A DNA stretch of 44,340 bases from assembly GCA_007693505.1 (NCBI GenBank), contig REDL01000032.1:1-44340 (forward strand). Reading direction: 5' to 3'. The position numbers were made by a program, and so were the translations under genes. Position 1 is the first letter of the stretch. Each line of letters starts with the position of its first letter. The notes beneath the pieces are model-generated. The model was given only the letters and a program-made list of their open reading frames with translations, did not search any database and was not told the origin of the DNA. Below, in pieces: positions 8,024 through 15,573 of the stretch. The DNA is from Desulfovibrionales bacterium (lineage in GTDB: Bacteria > Desulfobacterota > Desulfovibrionia > Desulfovibrionales > Desulfonatronaceae).

Positions 8024-9676
8024 ATGCCCGTTCATCCCTTGGCCGGAAAAATTGCTCCCCAGGACATGCTGCCCAATATTCCCCGCGCCCTTTCCCGGTA
8101 CTACACCCTGGAGCCGGACCCGGGCCGTGCCGAAGAGCGTGTGGCCTTTGGCACCTCCGGGCATCGCGGCGTGGCCGAGGCCTGCTCCTTCAACGAGGCA
8201 CACATTCTGGCCATGACGCAAGCGGTCTGCGAGTTCCGAGCCGGGGCGAGGATATCCGGACCGCTGTTTCTGGGCATGGACACCCACGCCCTTTCCGAGG
8301 CGGCCCTGGCCACGGCCCTGGAGGTGTTCGCGGCCAACGATGTCCAGGTCAGGTTTCAAAAAGGGTTGGGTTATACCCCCACACCGGTGATATCCCATGC
8401 AATTTTGACATTTAATCGGGACCATGCCGGAACTCGGGCCGACGGAGTGGTGATCACGCCCAGCCACAATCCGCCGGAACATGGCGGTTTCAAATACAAT
8501 CCACCCCACGGTGGCCCGGCGGACACCGACGTGACCAAGGTCGTGGAGAACCGGGCCAATGAACTGTTGGAGCAGAAGCTGCATGGCGTGAAACGCGTGT
8601 CCCTGGCGCGGGCTTTTGCCGCAACGACCGTCCAGGAGCATGACTACATCACGCCGTATATCACGGACCTGCCCAATGTGGTGGACATGGCGGCCATTGC
8701 CCGGGCCAAACCCCGCCTGGGCGTGGACCCCATGGGCGGTTCGGGGATCGCCTTCTGGGCGCCCTTGGCCGAGCGCTACGGACTGGACCTGACCGTGGTG
8801 AACACGGACCTGGACCCCCGCTTTGCCTTCATGCCCCTGGACAAGGACGGAGTGATCCGCATGGACTGCTCCTCCCCCTACGCCATGGCCAGGCTCCTGG
8901 AGCAAAAGGACCGCTTCGACCTCTGCTTCGGCAACGATCCGGACTATGACCGCCATGGCATTGTCACCCCTGCCGGACTGATGAATCCAAACCACTATCT
9001 ATCCGCGGTGGTGGCCTATCTGTTTGGCCATCGTCCACAATGGGGTGCCGGGGTTCGTGTTGGGAAAACCGTGGTGACCAGCGCCATGCTGGACCGGGTG
9101 GCCGCTTCCCTGGGGAGAGCGGTGCATGAAGTACCTGTGGGCTTCAAGTGGTTCGTGCCGGGGTTGCTGGACGGCAGCCTGGGCCTGGGCTGCGAGGAAA
9201 GCGCCGGAGCGTCCTTTCTGCGCAAGGACGGCACGGTCTGGACCACGGACAAGGACGGGCTGGTCATGGATCTGCTGGCCGCGGAAATGCTGGCCGTGAC
9301 CGGCAAGACGCCCCAGGAACTCTATGATGAACTGGCGGATAAGCTGGGCAGGCCGATATACGAGCGGCGCCAGGCCCCGGCTGATCTGGCTCGGAAAAAG
9401 GCCTTCAAGGTCATGTCTCCGGAGATGATCCAGGCGGATACGTTGGCCGGTGAACCGATCACGGCCGTATTGACCAACGCTCCAGGCAACGATGCCTCCA
9501 TTGGGGGGCTGAAGGTGGCCACGGCCAATGGCTGGTTCGCGGCCCGACCTTCAGGAACCGAGGATATTTACAAAATCTACATTGAGAGTTTCCGCGACCA
9601 GGCCCATCTGGACCAGTTGGCCGAGGAGGCCCAGGCCCTGGTGGACAGTGCGTTCCAGGCTGCCGGAGTGGCCTGA
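8024..9676 (+). CDS. pgm: Phosphoglucomutase, alpha-D-glucose specific
   Basis: Interconverts glucose-1-phosphate and glucose-6-phosphate, linking glycolysis with glycogen and sugar-nucleotide synthesis; cytosolic. 550 residues, matching bacterial Pgm. The N-terminus [10 protein letters not shown] is the family signature. The phosphoserine loop is [13 protein letters not shown], the metal loop is [10 protein letters not shown], and the sugar-binding [10 protein letters not shown] and C-terminal phosphate-binding [12 protein letters not shown] are all present. The start is ATG 8024, chosen because AGGAGG lies at 8014-8019 and the N-terminus then aligns with E. coli Pgm; the frame is open further upstream. 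The next gene begins at the base after its stop, so the two are likely cotranscribed. Glycogen phosphorylase, which makes glucose-1-phosphate, is encoded at 29 kb in this window. Confidence 0.95.
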   Translation: MPVHPLAGKIAPQDMLPNIPRALSRYYTLEPDPGRAEERVAFGTSGHRGVAEACSFNEAHILAMTQAVCEFRAGARISGPLFLGMDTHALSEAALATALEVFAANDVQVRFQKGLGYTPTPVISHAILTFNRDHAGTRADGVVITPSHNPPEHGGFKYNPPHGGPADTDVTKVVENRANELLEQKLHGVKRVSLARAFAATTVQEHDYITPYITDLPNVVDMAAIARAKPRLGVDPMGGSGIAFWAPLAERYGLDLTVVNTDLDPRFAFMPLDKDGVIRMDCSSPYAMARLLEQKDRFDLCFGNDPDYDRHGIVTPAGLMNPNHYLSAVVAYLFGHRPQWGAGVRVGKTVVTSAMLDRVAASLGRAVHEVPVGFKWFVPGLLDGSLGLGCEESAGASFLRKDGTVWTTDKDGLVMDLLAAEMLAVTGKTPQELYDELADKLGRPIYERRQAPADLARKKAFKVMSPEMIQADTLAGEPITAVLTNAPGNDASIGGLKVATANGWFAARPSGTEDIYKIYIESFRDQAHLDQLAEEAQALVDSAFQAAGVA

Positions 9677-11317
9677 TTGCCTGGCGTGCTGCTGATTCAC
9701 CCACCGGTGGCCAAGGTCAGTGAACCGCCGGTGGGGATTGCCGTACTGGCGGGCGTCCTGGAACGGGCCGGAGTGGCGTGTTCTGTTCTGGATCTGAACC
9801 TGTTGGGCCTGGAGGGATTGATTCGTGGGCCTGTGTCCGGTGAGGACGTCTGGACCCGGCGGGCTCTGCGCCATCGGGATGAAAACCTCCGGGCCATCCG
9901 CCACAGGGGCACATATACCGACCTGGATCGCTACACACGAGTGGTCATGGACCTGAATCGTCTGGTGGAACGGTCGACGGTGAATACCTCGGCCCCTGGC
10001 CGGCGCATCAGCCTGGCCAATTACCTGGATGAGGGGCTGGCTCCCACCCGCAGCCAGGATCTGCTGCGGGCAGCGGAAAGTCCGGATGCCAATCCGTTTG
10101 TGCCAATACTTGCGACCCAATTGACCCGGACCATGGAGACCGCTCAGCCCACGGCCGTGGGCTTTTCCCTGAACTATCTGAGCCAAGCCTTGTGCACCTT
10201 CGCCCTGATCGGCTTTATCCGTCGATCCTGGCCGGATGTGGTGATTATCCTGGGGGGCGGCCTGGTCACCTCCTGGGCCGGTCGGTTGAGGAGCGGAGAC
10301 GATATTTTCCGTGGAAATCCGTCCCAGCCCCGTTGGAACCATGGAGAAAGGCCGGCAGGATCCAAGGCCAACCCTTCAGGTTGCTTTGACACCAAGATTT
10401 TTGGCGGACTGGTGAATACATTGATTGCCGGTCCCGGAGAAGCCGGGCTGCTTCAGCTGGTCGATTCCAGGTCACCAGAAAAGGGCGGACATGGCTTGCC
10501 GAAGTATGCCGGATTTGCGTTCGATGACTATTTTGCTCCGGGACGGATTCTCCCGTATGCCGCTTCTCGAGGCTGTTACTGGAACCGGTGCGCCTTCTGT
10601 CCGGAACCAGCTGAAGGCAATCGGTTCATCCCAATGGGGCACCGTCATGTGGTGCGGGACTTGCGGGTTTTGAGCGAGCTCCATCACCCTGCGCTGATTC
10701 ACATGGTGGACAACGCCATCAGCCCGGCTCTTTTGGATGCGCTCATTCAAGAGCCTCCTGGTGCTCCCTGGTATGGCTTCGTGCGGTTCTCGCGTCGTCT
10801 CACAGACCCGGATTTTTGCCGGGCCTTGCGCCGGGCCGGCTGCGTAATGCTCAAGCTGGGTCTGGAGTCGGGCAGTCAGTCTGTTCTGGACCAGGAAGGC
10901 AAGGGGGTGGAGTTGGCACTGGCTGAAGCCGGGCTGAAGAGCCTGAAGTCCGCTGGAATCGCCAGCTATGTTTACCTTTTGTTCGGTACGCCTTCCGAGT
11001 CGGTGGTCGAGGCGCGGACCACCTTGGCATTGACGGCTCGGTTGAGCAATGAAATTGATTTCCTGAATGTGGCCGTGTTCAACCTGCCGCTGACCGGGCG
11101 TGCTCGGGCCGACGTGGAGACTCTGCCCCATGCCGATGATCTGTCCCTGTATGCGTCATTTCGGCATCCCAAGGGCTGGGACCGCCGAGCGGTTCGCCGC
11201 TTCCTGGACCGCGAATTCCGGCGTCACCCGGCCATAGCCGCAATTCTGCGCCGCGATCCCCCATTGTTCACTTCCAATCATGCCCCGTTTTTTGTTCGAG
11301 GACTGGGTGCCGAATGA
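9677..11317 (+). CDS. B12-binding-domain radical SAM protein
   Basis: A 546-residue protein with an N-terminal cobalamin-binding-like Rossmann domain (VLLIHPPVAKVSEPPVGIA, later IILGGGLVTS) followed by a radical SAM barrel. The cluster cysteines are C300, C305 and C308, spaced CX4CX2C in the context SRGCYWNRCAFCPE. That differs from the usual CX3CX2C but resembles a known variant among B12-dependent radical SAM enzymes. FGTPSES and KLGLESGS are typical barrel motifs. The substrate cannot be named; methylation or peptide and lipid modification are possible. It starts at TTG 9677, directly after the pgm stop, with GGAG 8 nt upstream; MPGVLLIHPP is a typical opening for this family, supporting the start. 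A probable terminator follows about 110 bp after its stop. Confidence 0.85.
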   Translation: MPGVLLIHPPVAKVSEPPVGIAVLAGVLERAGVACSVLDLNLLGLEGLIRGPVSGEDVWTRRALRHRDENLRAIRHRGTYTDLDRYTRVVMDLNRLVERSTVNTSAPGRRISLANYLDEGLAPTRSQDLLRAAESPDANPFVPILATQLTRTMETAQPTAVGFSLNYLSQALCTFALIGFIRRSWPDVVIILGGGLVTSWAGRLRSGDDIFRGNPSQPRWNHGERPAGSKANPSGCFDTKIFGGLVNTLIAGPGEAGLLQLVDSRSPEKGGHGLPKYAGFAFDDYFAPGRILPYAASRGCYWNRCAFCPEPAEGNRFIPMGHRHVVRDLRVLSELHHPALIHMVDNAISPALLDALIQEPPGAPWYGFVRFSRRLTDPDFCRALRRAGCVMLKLGLESGSQSVLDQEGKGVELALAEAGLKSLKSAGIASYVYLLFGTPSESVVEARTTLALTARLSNEIDFLNVAVFNLPLTGRARADVETLPHADDLSLYASFRHPKGWDRRAVRRFLDREFRRHPAIAAILRRDPPLFTSNHAPFFVRGLGAE

Positions 11318-11424
11318 ACATTTGCCGGCGGACCCTGGAAACGAGTTATTTCGGCTCCTGGATTGATGGCTTGGCTGAAGTCGGGTATCTTGTCAACGCA
11401 CTGAATTAACATCTCGATCATGGC

Positions 11425-11467
11425 ATGGCCATGCCCCGGTTTTGCTGCGGTGCGCGGCCATTTTTTT
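11425..11467 (+). terminator. Probable intrinsic terminator after the radical SAM gene
   Basis: ATGGCC at 11425-11430 pairs with GGCCAT at 11456-11461, with further interior GC pairs and two mismatches, and is followed directly by a T-run to 11467. It overlaps a perfect 14-bp palindrome, GGCATGGCCATGCC, at 11422-11435. It lies between the radical SAM gene and cheD, so it may also shape cheD transcription. Confidence 0.5.
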
Positions 11468-11494
11468 CGCACGGGTTGCGATGAAGGAATTCTT

Positions 11495-12010
11495 TTGACT
11501 GATTTTTCAAAATATCCGGTATTCCATCTCCATATTGGAGAGTGCTTCCTGTCCAAGGAACCAACGCTTGTATGCACGGTTCTTGGGTCATGTGTCGCGG
11601 TGTCCTTTTTTCAGCCGGCTATTCCCTTGGGAGGGATTTTCCATGCTTTGCTGCCGGACGCGGCAGGACACGACGGCGAGGCAATTTCCAGGCAGCCCTG
11701 TCGGTTTGTAAATCAGTCCATCCAGCAAATTCTCTCGGTTGTCGAGCGCCAAGGAGGGCGGCGCAAGGATATTCAAATTAAGGTTTTCGGTGGCGCGGAG
11801 CTGTTCGGATTCACCGGAGGAAAAAATTCCACGGCCAATAGCGTCGGACGCAAGAACGTGCAAATGGCGATCATGGAACTAGAACATGCCGGTTTGCGCA
11901 TCATGGCCTCGGACGTGGGTGGCCAGTTGGGGCGCAAGCTGTATTTTTTGAGCCATACCGGGGAGGTTTGGGTCAAGCGGATCAAACGTTCCTTGCTTTC
12001 CGGAAGGTGA
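11495..12010 (+). CDS. cheD: Chemoreceptor glutamine deamidase CheD
   Basis: Deamidates specific glutamines of methyl-accepting chemotaxis receptors to glutamate, tuning receptor adaptation; cytosolic. 171 residues, normal length. The cysteine-protease-like active site is visible: C33 in GSCVAV and H50 in GGIFHALLP, with the family's later conserved GRKNV segment. The start is taken as TTG 11495, because AAGGA at 11484-11488 has 6-nt spacing and MTDFSKYPVFHLHIGE is a normal CheD beginning. An in-frame ATG at 11420 lies inside the upstream terminator-like hairpin and is less likely. cheB follows 45 bp downstream, so the pair is probably an operon. No receptor, CheA, CheW or CheR gene is in the window. 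Confidence 0.9.
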   Translation: MTDFSKYPVFHLHIGECFLSKEPTLVCTVLGSCVAVSFFQPAIPLGGIFHALLPDAAGHDGEAISRQPCRFVNQSIQQILSVVERQGGRRKDIQIKVFGGAELFGFTGGKNSTANSVGRKNVQMAIMELEHAGLRIMASDVGGQLGRKLYFLSHTGEVWVKRIKRSLLSGR

Positions 12011-12055
12011 CGTTCCCATCCTGGTTCAACGGTCCAGTAAAAGCGAGGCAGAAGC

Positions 12056-13117
12056 ATGAAGCAAAAAATCAGCGTACTGGTTGTGGATGATTCCGCTTTG
12101 GTGCGGCAGGCCCTGATCGAACTGCTCTCCTCGGATCCAGGGATCGAAGTGATCGGTGCGGCCGGTGATCCCTTCGCCGCCGTGGAACGGATGAAGGAGG
12201 TCGTGCCGGATGTGATCACCCTGGACGTGGAGATGCCGCGTATGGATGGATTGACCTTTTTGCGCAAGATCATGGCCCAACGTCCGATCCCGGTGATCAT
12301 CTGCTCGACGCTGACGGAACAGGGTGCCGAAACCACGCTCAAGGCTCTGGAATACGGTGCTGTGGACATCATCCAGAAGCCAAAGATTGGTACCAAAAAG
12401 TTTTTTGAAGAATCCAGGATTCGCATCTGCGACGCTGTCAAGGCAGCGGCAAGCGCCAAGCTGCGTGCCTACACAGCGGTCCAGGTAAAGCCCAAGCTGA
12501 CCGCGGATGCCGTCATGCCCATCTCCTCTCAGCCCAAGGCCATGGTCAAAACCACTGAAAAAGTCGTGGTGGTTGGAGCGTCTACCGGTGGAACCGAAGC
12601 TCTGCGTATTCTCCTGCAAGCCCTGCCTCTGGACTGTCCGGCTATTGCTGTTGTCCAGCACATGCCGGAGAATTTTACCGCGGCTTTTGCCAAGCGCCTG
12701 GATGGCATCTGCAGAATCACTGCCCGGGAGGCTCAGGATGGAGACACCATGCTTCGCGGACAAGCCCTGATTGCTCCCGGTAACCGCCACATGCTGCTCA
12801 AGCGCAGTGGGGCCAGATATTACGTGGAAATCAAGGATGGCCCTCTGGTATCCCGGCACAGGCCGTCTGTGGATGTGCTGTTTCGTTCGGCGGCCCGCTA
12901 TGCCGGGGCCAATGCAGTGGGCGTGATCATGACCGGAATGGGTGATGACGGAGCAAAGGGCATGCGGGAGATGTTCGAGGCCGGAGCCCATACCGTGGCC
13001 CAGGATGAGCAGACGTGCGTGGTGTTCGGCATGCCCAACGAGGCCATCAAGCTCGGTGGGGTGCGGAAAGTCATTCCTTTGAGCGGTCTGGCCGGCGAAA
13101 TACAACGCATGGGGTAA
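12056..13117 (+). CDS. cheB: Chemotaxis protein-glutamate methylesterase CheB
   Basis: A response regulator that removes methyl groups from receptor glutamates, and can also deamidate, when phosphorylated by CheA. 353 residues. The receiver domain (about 1-125) has the acidic pair in VVDDSALVR, the phosphoacceptor in [12 protein letters not shown] and the conserved lysine in IIQKPK. The C-terminal catalytic domain (about 165-350) has S176 in GASTGGTEA, histidine in VVQHMPENF and aspartate in [12 protein letters not shown], the full Ser-His-Asp set. The start is ATG 12056 after GCGAGGCAGAAG. It follows cheD. Its last 47 bp overlap the 3' end of the minus-strand CYTH gene. Confidence 0.95.
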   Translation: MKQKISVLVVDDSALVRQALIELLSSDPGIEVIGAAGDPFAAVERMKEVVPDVITLDVEMPRMDGLTFLRKIMAQRPIPVIICSTLTEQGAETTLKALEYGAVDIIQKPKIGTKKFFEESRIRICDAVKAAASAKLRAYTAVQVKPKLTADAVMPISSQPKAMVKTTEKVVVVGASTGGTEALRILLQALPLDCPAIAVVQHMPENFTAAFAKRLDGICRITAREAQDGDTMLRGQALIAPGNRHMLLKRSGARYYVEIKDGPLVSRHRPSVDVLFRSAARYAGANAVGVIMTGMGDDGAKGMREMFEAGAHTVAQDEQTCVVFGMPNEAIKLGGVRKVIPLSGLAGEIQRMG

Positions 13118-13724
13118 ACCCGGACTCTTGGCTTTCCATGATCGCCCTCAAATTCTGTTGTTGCTTCTCCGGGAAAAGGAACCTATCGTCAGGCATCTGT
13201 CCCAGGGCACGACAATGCTCCTGATAGAGCCGGACATAGCTCAATGAAGAGGTTTTTAGGGAATCCAGACCGAACCGGGAGGCAGTCCGTTCAATGGATT
13301 CCGGTGTACCCTCCACCTCCACGATTTGGGTGAAGGGGAGCATATCCAGGCAGATGGTACATGATTCCCAGAGCCAGGTTGCCCTGAGCTTTTCATACTG
13401 AAAGACAATGTCATACCCTAACACCTCCAGCATGTTCCGCATGGCCTCCAGATCGTCGACCCGCGTTTCCAACTCCTCCAGCACTTTGAACTGTGGGTCA
13501 TGCGGTATGGTGGTCCGTGGTTTCTTTTTTACAGTCAGCGTCACGACATCGGTACGTCGCAGGCGAAGCAGAATATGTTCCTGTTTGAGCCGCCGATCCA
13601 CACTGTCAAACAACCAGTTTTCCTCAAAACGACACGCAATAAATGTCGCGCCGGCCGTGGAAAGCCGGCGACAAATCGCTTCCAGGTCCGGATTCAGGTA
13701 TTTTATTTCAATCTCTAAAGGCAT
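13071..13724 (-). CDS. CYTH-domain protein (class IV adenylate cyclase-like)
   Basis: A 217-residue CYTH (CyaB/thiamine triphosphatase) family protein. The N-terminal metal/triphosphate signature is LEIEIKYL, followed by alternating charged strands LLRLRRTD and TLTVKKKP, and [11 protein letters not shown], the pattern of the eight-stranded tunnel enzyme. Members cleave or cyclise triphosphate substrates: cAMP synthesis by class IV cyclases, or ThTP and inorganic triphosphate hydrolysis. Which applies here cannot be told. The ATG at 13722-13724 is preceded by GGGAG with 8-nt spacing; a GTG nine bases earlier is also in frame. The last 40 residues extend past the usual fold, and the final 47 bp overlap the end of cheB tail to tail. 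It is divergent from the TPR gene, 71 bp apart. Confidence 0.82.
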   Translation of the reverse strand: MPLEIEIKYLNPDLEAICRRLSTAGATFIACRFEENWLFDSVDRRLKQEHILLRLRRTDVVTLTVKKKPRTTIPHDPQFKVLEELETRVDDLEAMRNMLEVLGYDIVFQYEKLRATWLWESCTICLDMLPFTQIVEVEGTPESIERTASRFGLDSLKTSSLSYVRLYQEHCRALGQMPDDRFLFPEKQQQNLRAIMESQESGFTPCVVFRRPDRSKE

Positions 13725-13795
13725 GTTTTGCACTCCCTTTGCACCGCATCATACGCTGCCCCAAATTCCGGCTTTCTCTCCACTGGAGCCTTTCC

Positions 13796-15148
13796 ATGTA
13801 TGACAACCAGTTGACTGCGTTGCAGCAAATCAAGAAATACGAAGTCGTGATCAAAGACTTCATCCTGGATCAACGAGGTGCCGGGCTGGTTTACACGGAC
13901 GACGCCATTGCCACGAAAATTCTTCGCAACACCTTTTTTGTCCACCTTCAACTCCGGGATTGCATGCGCTTTGCATTGCGAGACGAGGAGTTGCTTCGGG
14001 ATGCCCGACGTATTTTCGACGTTAAGGGACGGCTGCTGTTTTTCATCGAACGAATCGTCAACGGACGCAGCAACAATCAGCTGATCAAGTTCCTGAAGAC
14101 CTCCTACCCGGAATCCCAGATAATCCTGATGACCACGGAAACGGATCGCAACCTGCTCGTTTATCTGCATGAAATAGGAGCCGATAACTTTATTGTCAAA
14201 CCGGTTTCCGTCAATACATTGATTGAGAAGATTGCTTTGACCATCCGTCCGCAGGGACAGTTGCCCAAGCTGGTGGGGCAGGGCAAGGAGCTGATTCAGA
14301 AAGGCGAGCACCAGAAGGCACTGGATGTGGTAGACAAGATTTTGGAAATCAAGCCCAATAGTTCAGCAGCGTTGATGATTCAAGGCGATGCCTATCTCCG
14401 ATTGGGACGCGATGACGAGGCATTGCAAAGCTACCTCCAGGCCGCGCAATACGCCAAAATGTATTTGGATCCGCTGAAAAAAATCGTGTCATATTTCCGG
14501 GAGAAGGAGGATGTTCAGGCCCAGTTGGAATATCTGGAGAAGTTGGAGCGCCTCAGTCCGATGAATATGGACCGTAAGATCGAAATCGGCGAGTTGCATC
14601 TGCAACAGGGCAATCCGGAGGAGGCCGATACCTTTTTCAAGGAAGCTGTTCGGATTTCCACGAAGCAGGCCAAGGATATGCTCGACCATGTCAAATTGAC
14701 AGTGGCCGAAACCTGCCTGAAACAAGATGCAGCCTTGGCGGAAAAGTATTTTCGGGAAATTCTGGAAGGCAAGACGACCTTGACCCCTTCAGATGTTCAT
14801 GTTTTCAACAGATTGGGCATTGCATTGCGCAAACAGGGCAAATGGGAACAGGCAATCACCGAGTTTAAGAAAGTCCTGAATGTGGCGACGGACATGGAAA
14901 TCGTCTACTATAATATCGGGATGGCCTTTATGGAAGGCGGGCGATTTTGGGATGCGCACGATGCTTTTGAAAAGGCGATGAAAATAAATAAAACCAGCTT
15001 GCTAGCCAATGAAGTCACGACGTTTAACATCGGAGTGACCATGCAGCAGCTTCGAAAAAAAGAACAAGCCCGTGAACTGTTTTCGCGGGTTAAGGTGTTG
15101 AACCCGGAATTTCCTGGAATTGACAAGCGCATCTCGGATGTTAGTTAG
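13796..15148 (+). CDS. Pseudo-receiver domain protein with TPR repeats
   Basis: A 450-residue protein. Residues about 10-150 look like a CheY-like receiver that has lost key residues: the expected phosphoacceptor strand reads GRLLFFIERI with no aspartate at the usual place, although a KPVS segment resembles the conserved lysine-proline. From about 160 to the end are tetratricopeptide repeats, for example AALMIQGDAYLRLGRDDEA, then KIEIGELHLQQGNPEEA and YYNIGMAFMEGGRFWDA. This suggests a phosphorylation-independent scaffold. The start ATG 13796 has TGGAG upstream; the frame is open to 13643 but the extension overlaps the CYTH gene. Its partner is unknown, and the chemotaxis genes nearby are only a hint. 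Domain calls are firm, function is not. Confidence 0.82.
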   Translation: MYDNQLTALQQIKKYEVVIKDFILDQRGAGLVYTDDAIATKILRNTFFVHLQLRDCMRFALRDEELLRDARRIFDVKGRLLFFIERIVNGRSNNQLIKFLKTSYPESQIILMTTETDRNLLVYLHEIGADNFIVKPVSVNTLIEKIALTIRPQGQLPKLVGQGKELIQKGEHQKALDVVDKILEIKPNSSAALMIQGDAYLRLGRDDEALQSYLQAAQYAKMYLDPLKKIVSYFREKEDVQAQLEYLEKLERLSPMNMDRKIEIGELHLQQGNPEEADTFFKEAVRISTKQAKDMLDHVKLTVAETCLKQDAALAEKYFREILEGKTTLTPSDVHVFNRLGIALRKQGKWEQAITEFKKVLNVATDMEIVYYNIGMAFMEGGRFWDAHDAFEKAMKINKTSLLANEVTTFNIGVTMQQLRKKEQARELFSRVKVLNPEFPGIDKRISDVS

Positions 15149-15254
15149 TCCCAGAAAGTCCTTGTTGCGCAATTGCTGTCTGGCTGACGCAAGGGCAAGT
15201 TTCCGGACATGCAATTCTGTGTGGAATGGAATTCTGAAGAAAAAGGGTGAACCG

Positions 15255-15569
15255 TTGAGTGTCGATATATCCGATCCCCGGATTGAGGGAGATGTTGAAA
15301 TTGAGGATCTTCTGGAGTTGCCGAAACGCTATAAGGTCCTCCTGCACAATGACGACTACACAACTATGGAATTCGTTATCCATGTGCTGAAGGTTGTCTT
15401 TGGCAAGAACGAAAATGAGGCAGCCGCCGTCATGCTCAAGGTCCATCAGGAAGGTGTAGGAGTTTGTGGTGTCTATACTGCGGAAATCGCCGAGGCCAAG
15501 GTGGCCCTGGTCCAGCATATGGCCAGAAAGAACGGTTTCCCGCTGAAATGTACCATGGAAGAGGTGTAA
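15255..15569 (+). CDS. clpS: ClpS, N-degron adaptor of ClpAP
   Basis: An adaptor that binds N-terminal Leu, Phe, Trp or Tyr of substrates and delivers them to ClpA. 104 residues, normal length. The N-degron pocket residues are visible in YKVLLHNDDYTTMEFV (the Asn-Asp-Asp set) and MLKVHQEG (histidine), followed by the conserved GVCGVYTAEIAE segment. The start is TTG 15255 with AAGGGTGA just upstream; no in-frame ATG exists at a sensible position. clpA starts 4 bp after the stop, so translation is very likely coupled. aat, which makes N-degrons, lies just beyond clpA. Confidence 0.95.
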   Translation: MSVDISDPRIEGDVEIEDLLELPKRYKVLLHNDDYTTMEFVIHVLKVVFGKNENEAAAVMLKVHQEGVGVCGVYTAEIAEAKVALVQHMARKNGFPLKCTMEEV

Positions 15570-15573
15570 ACAT

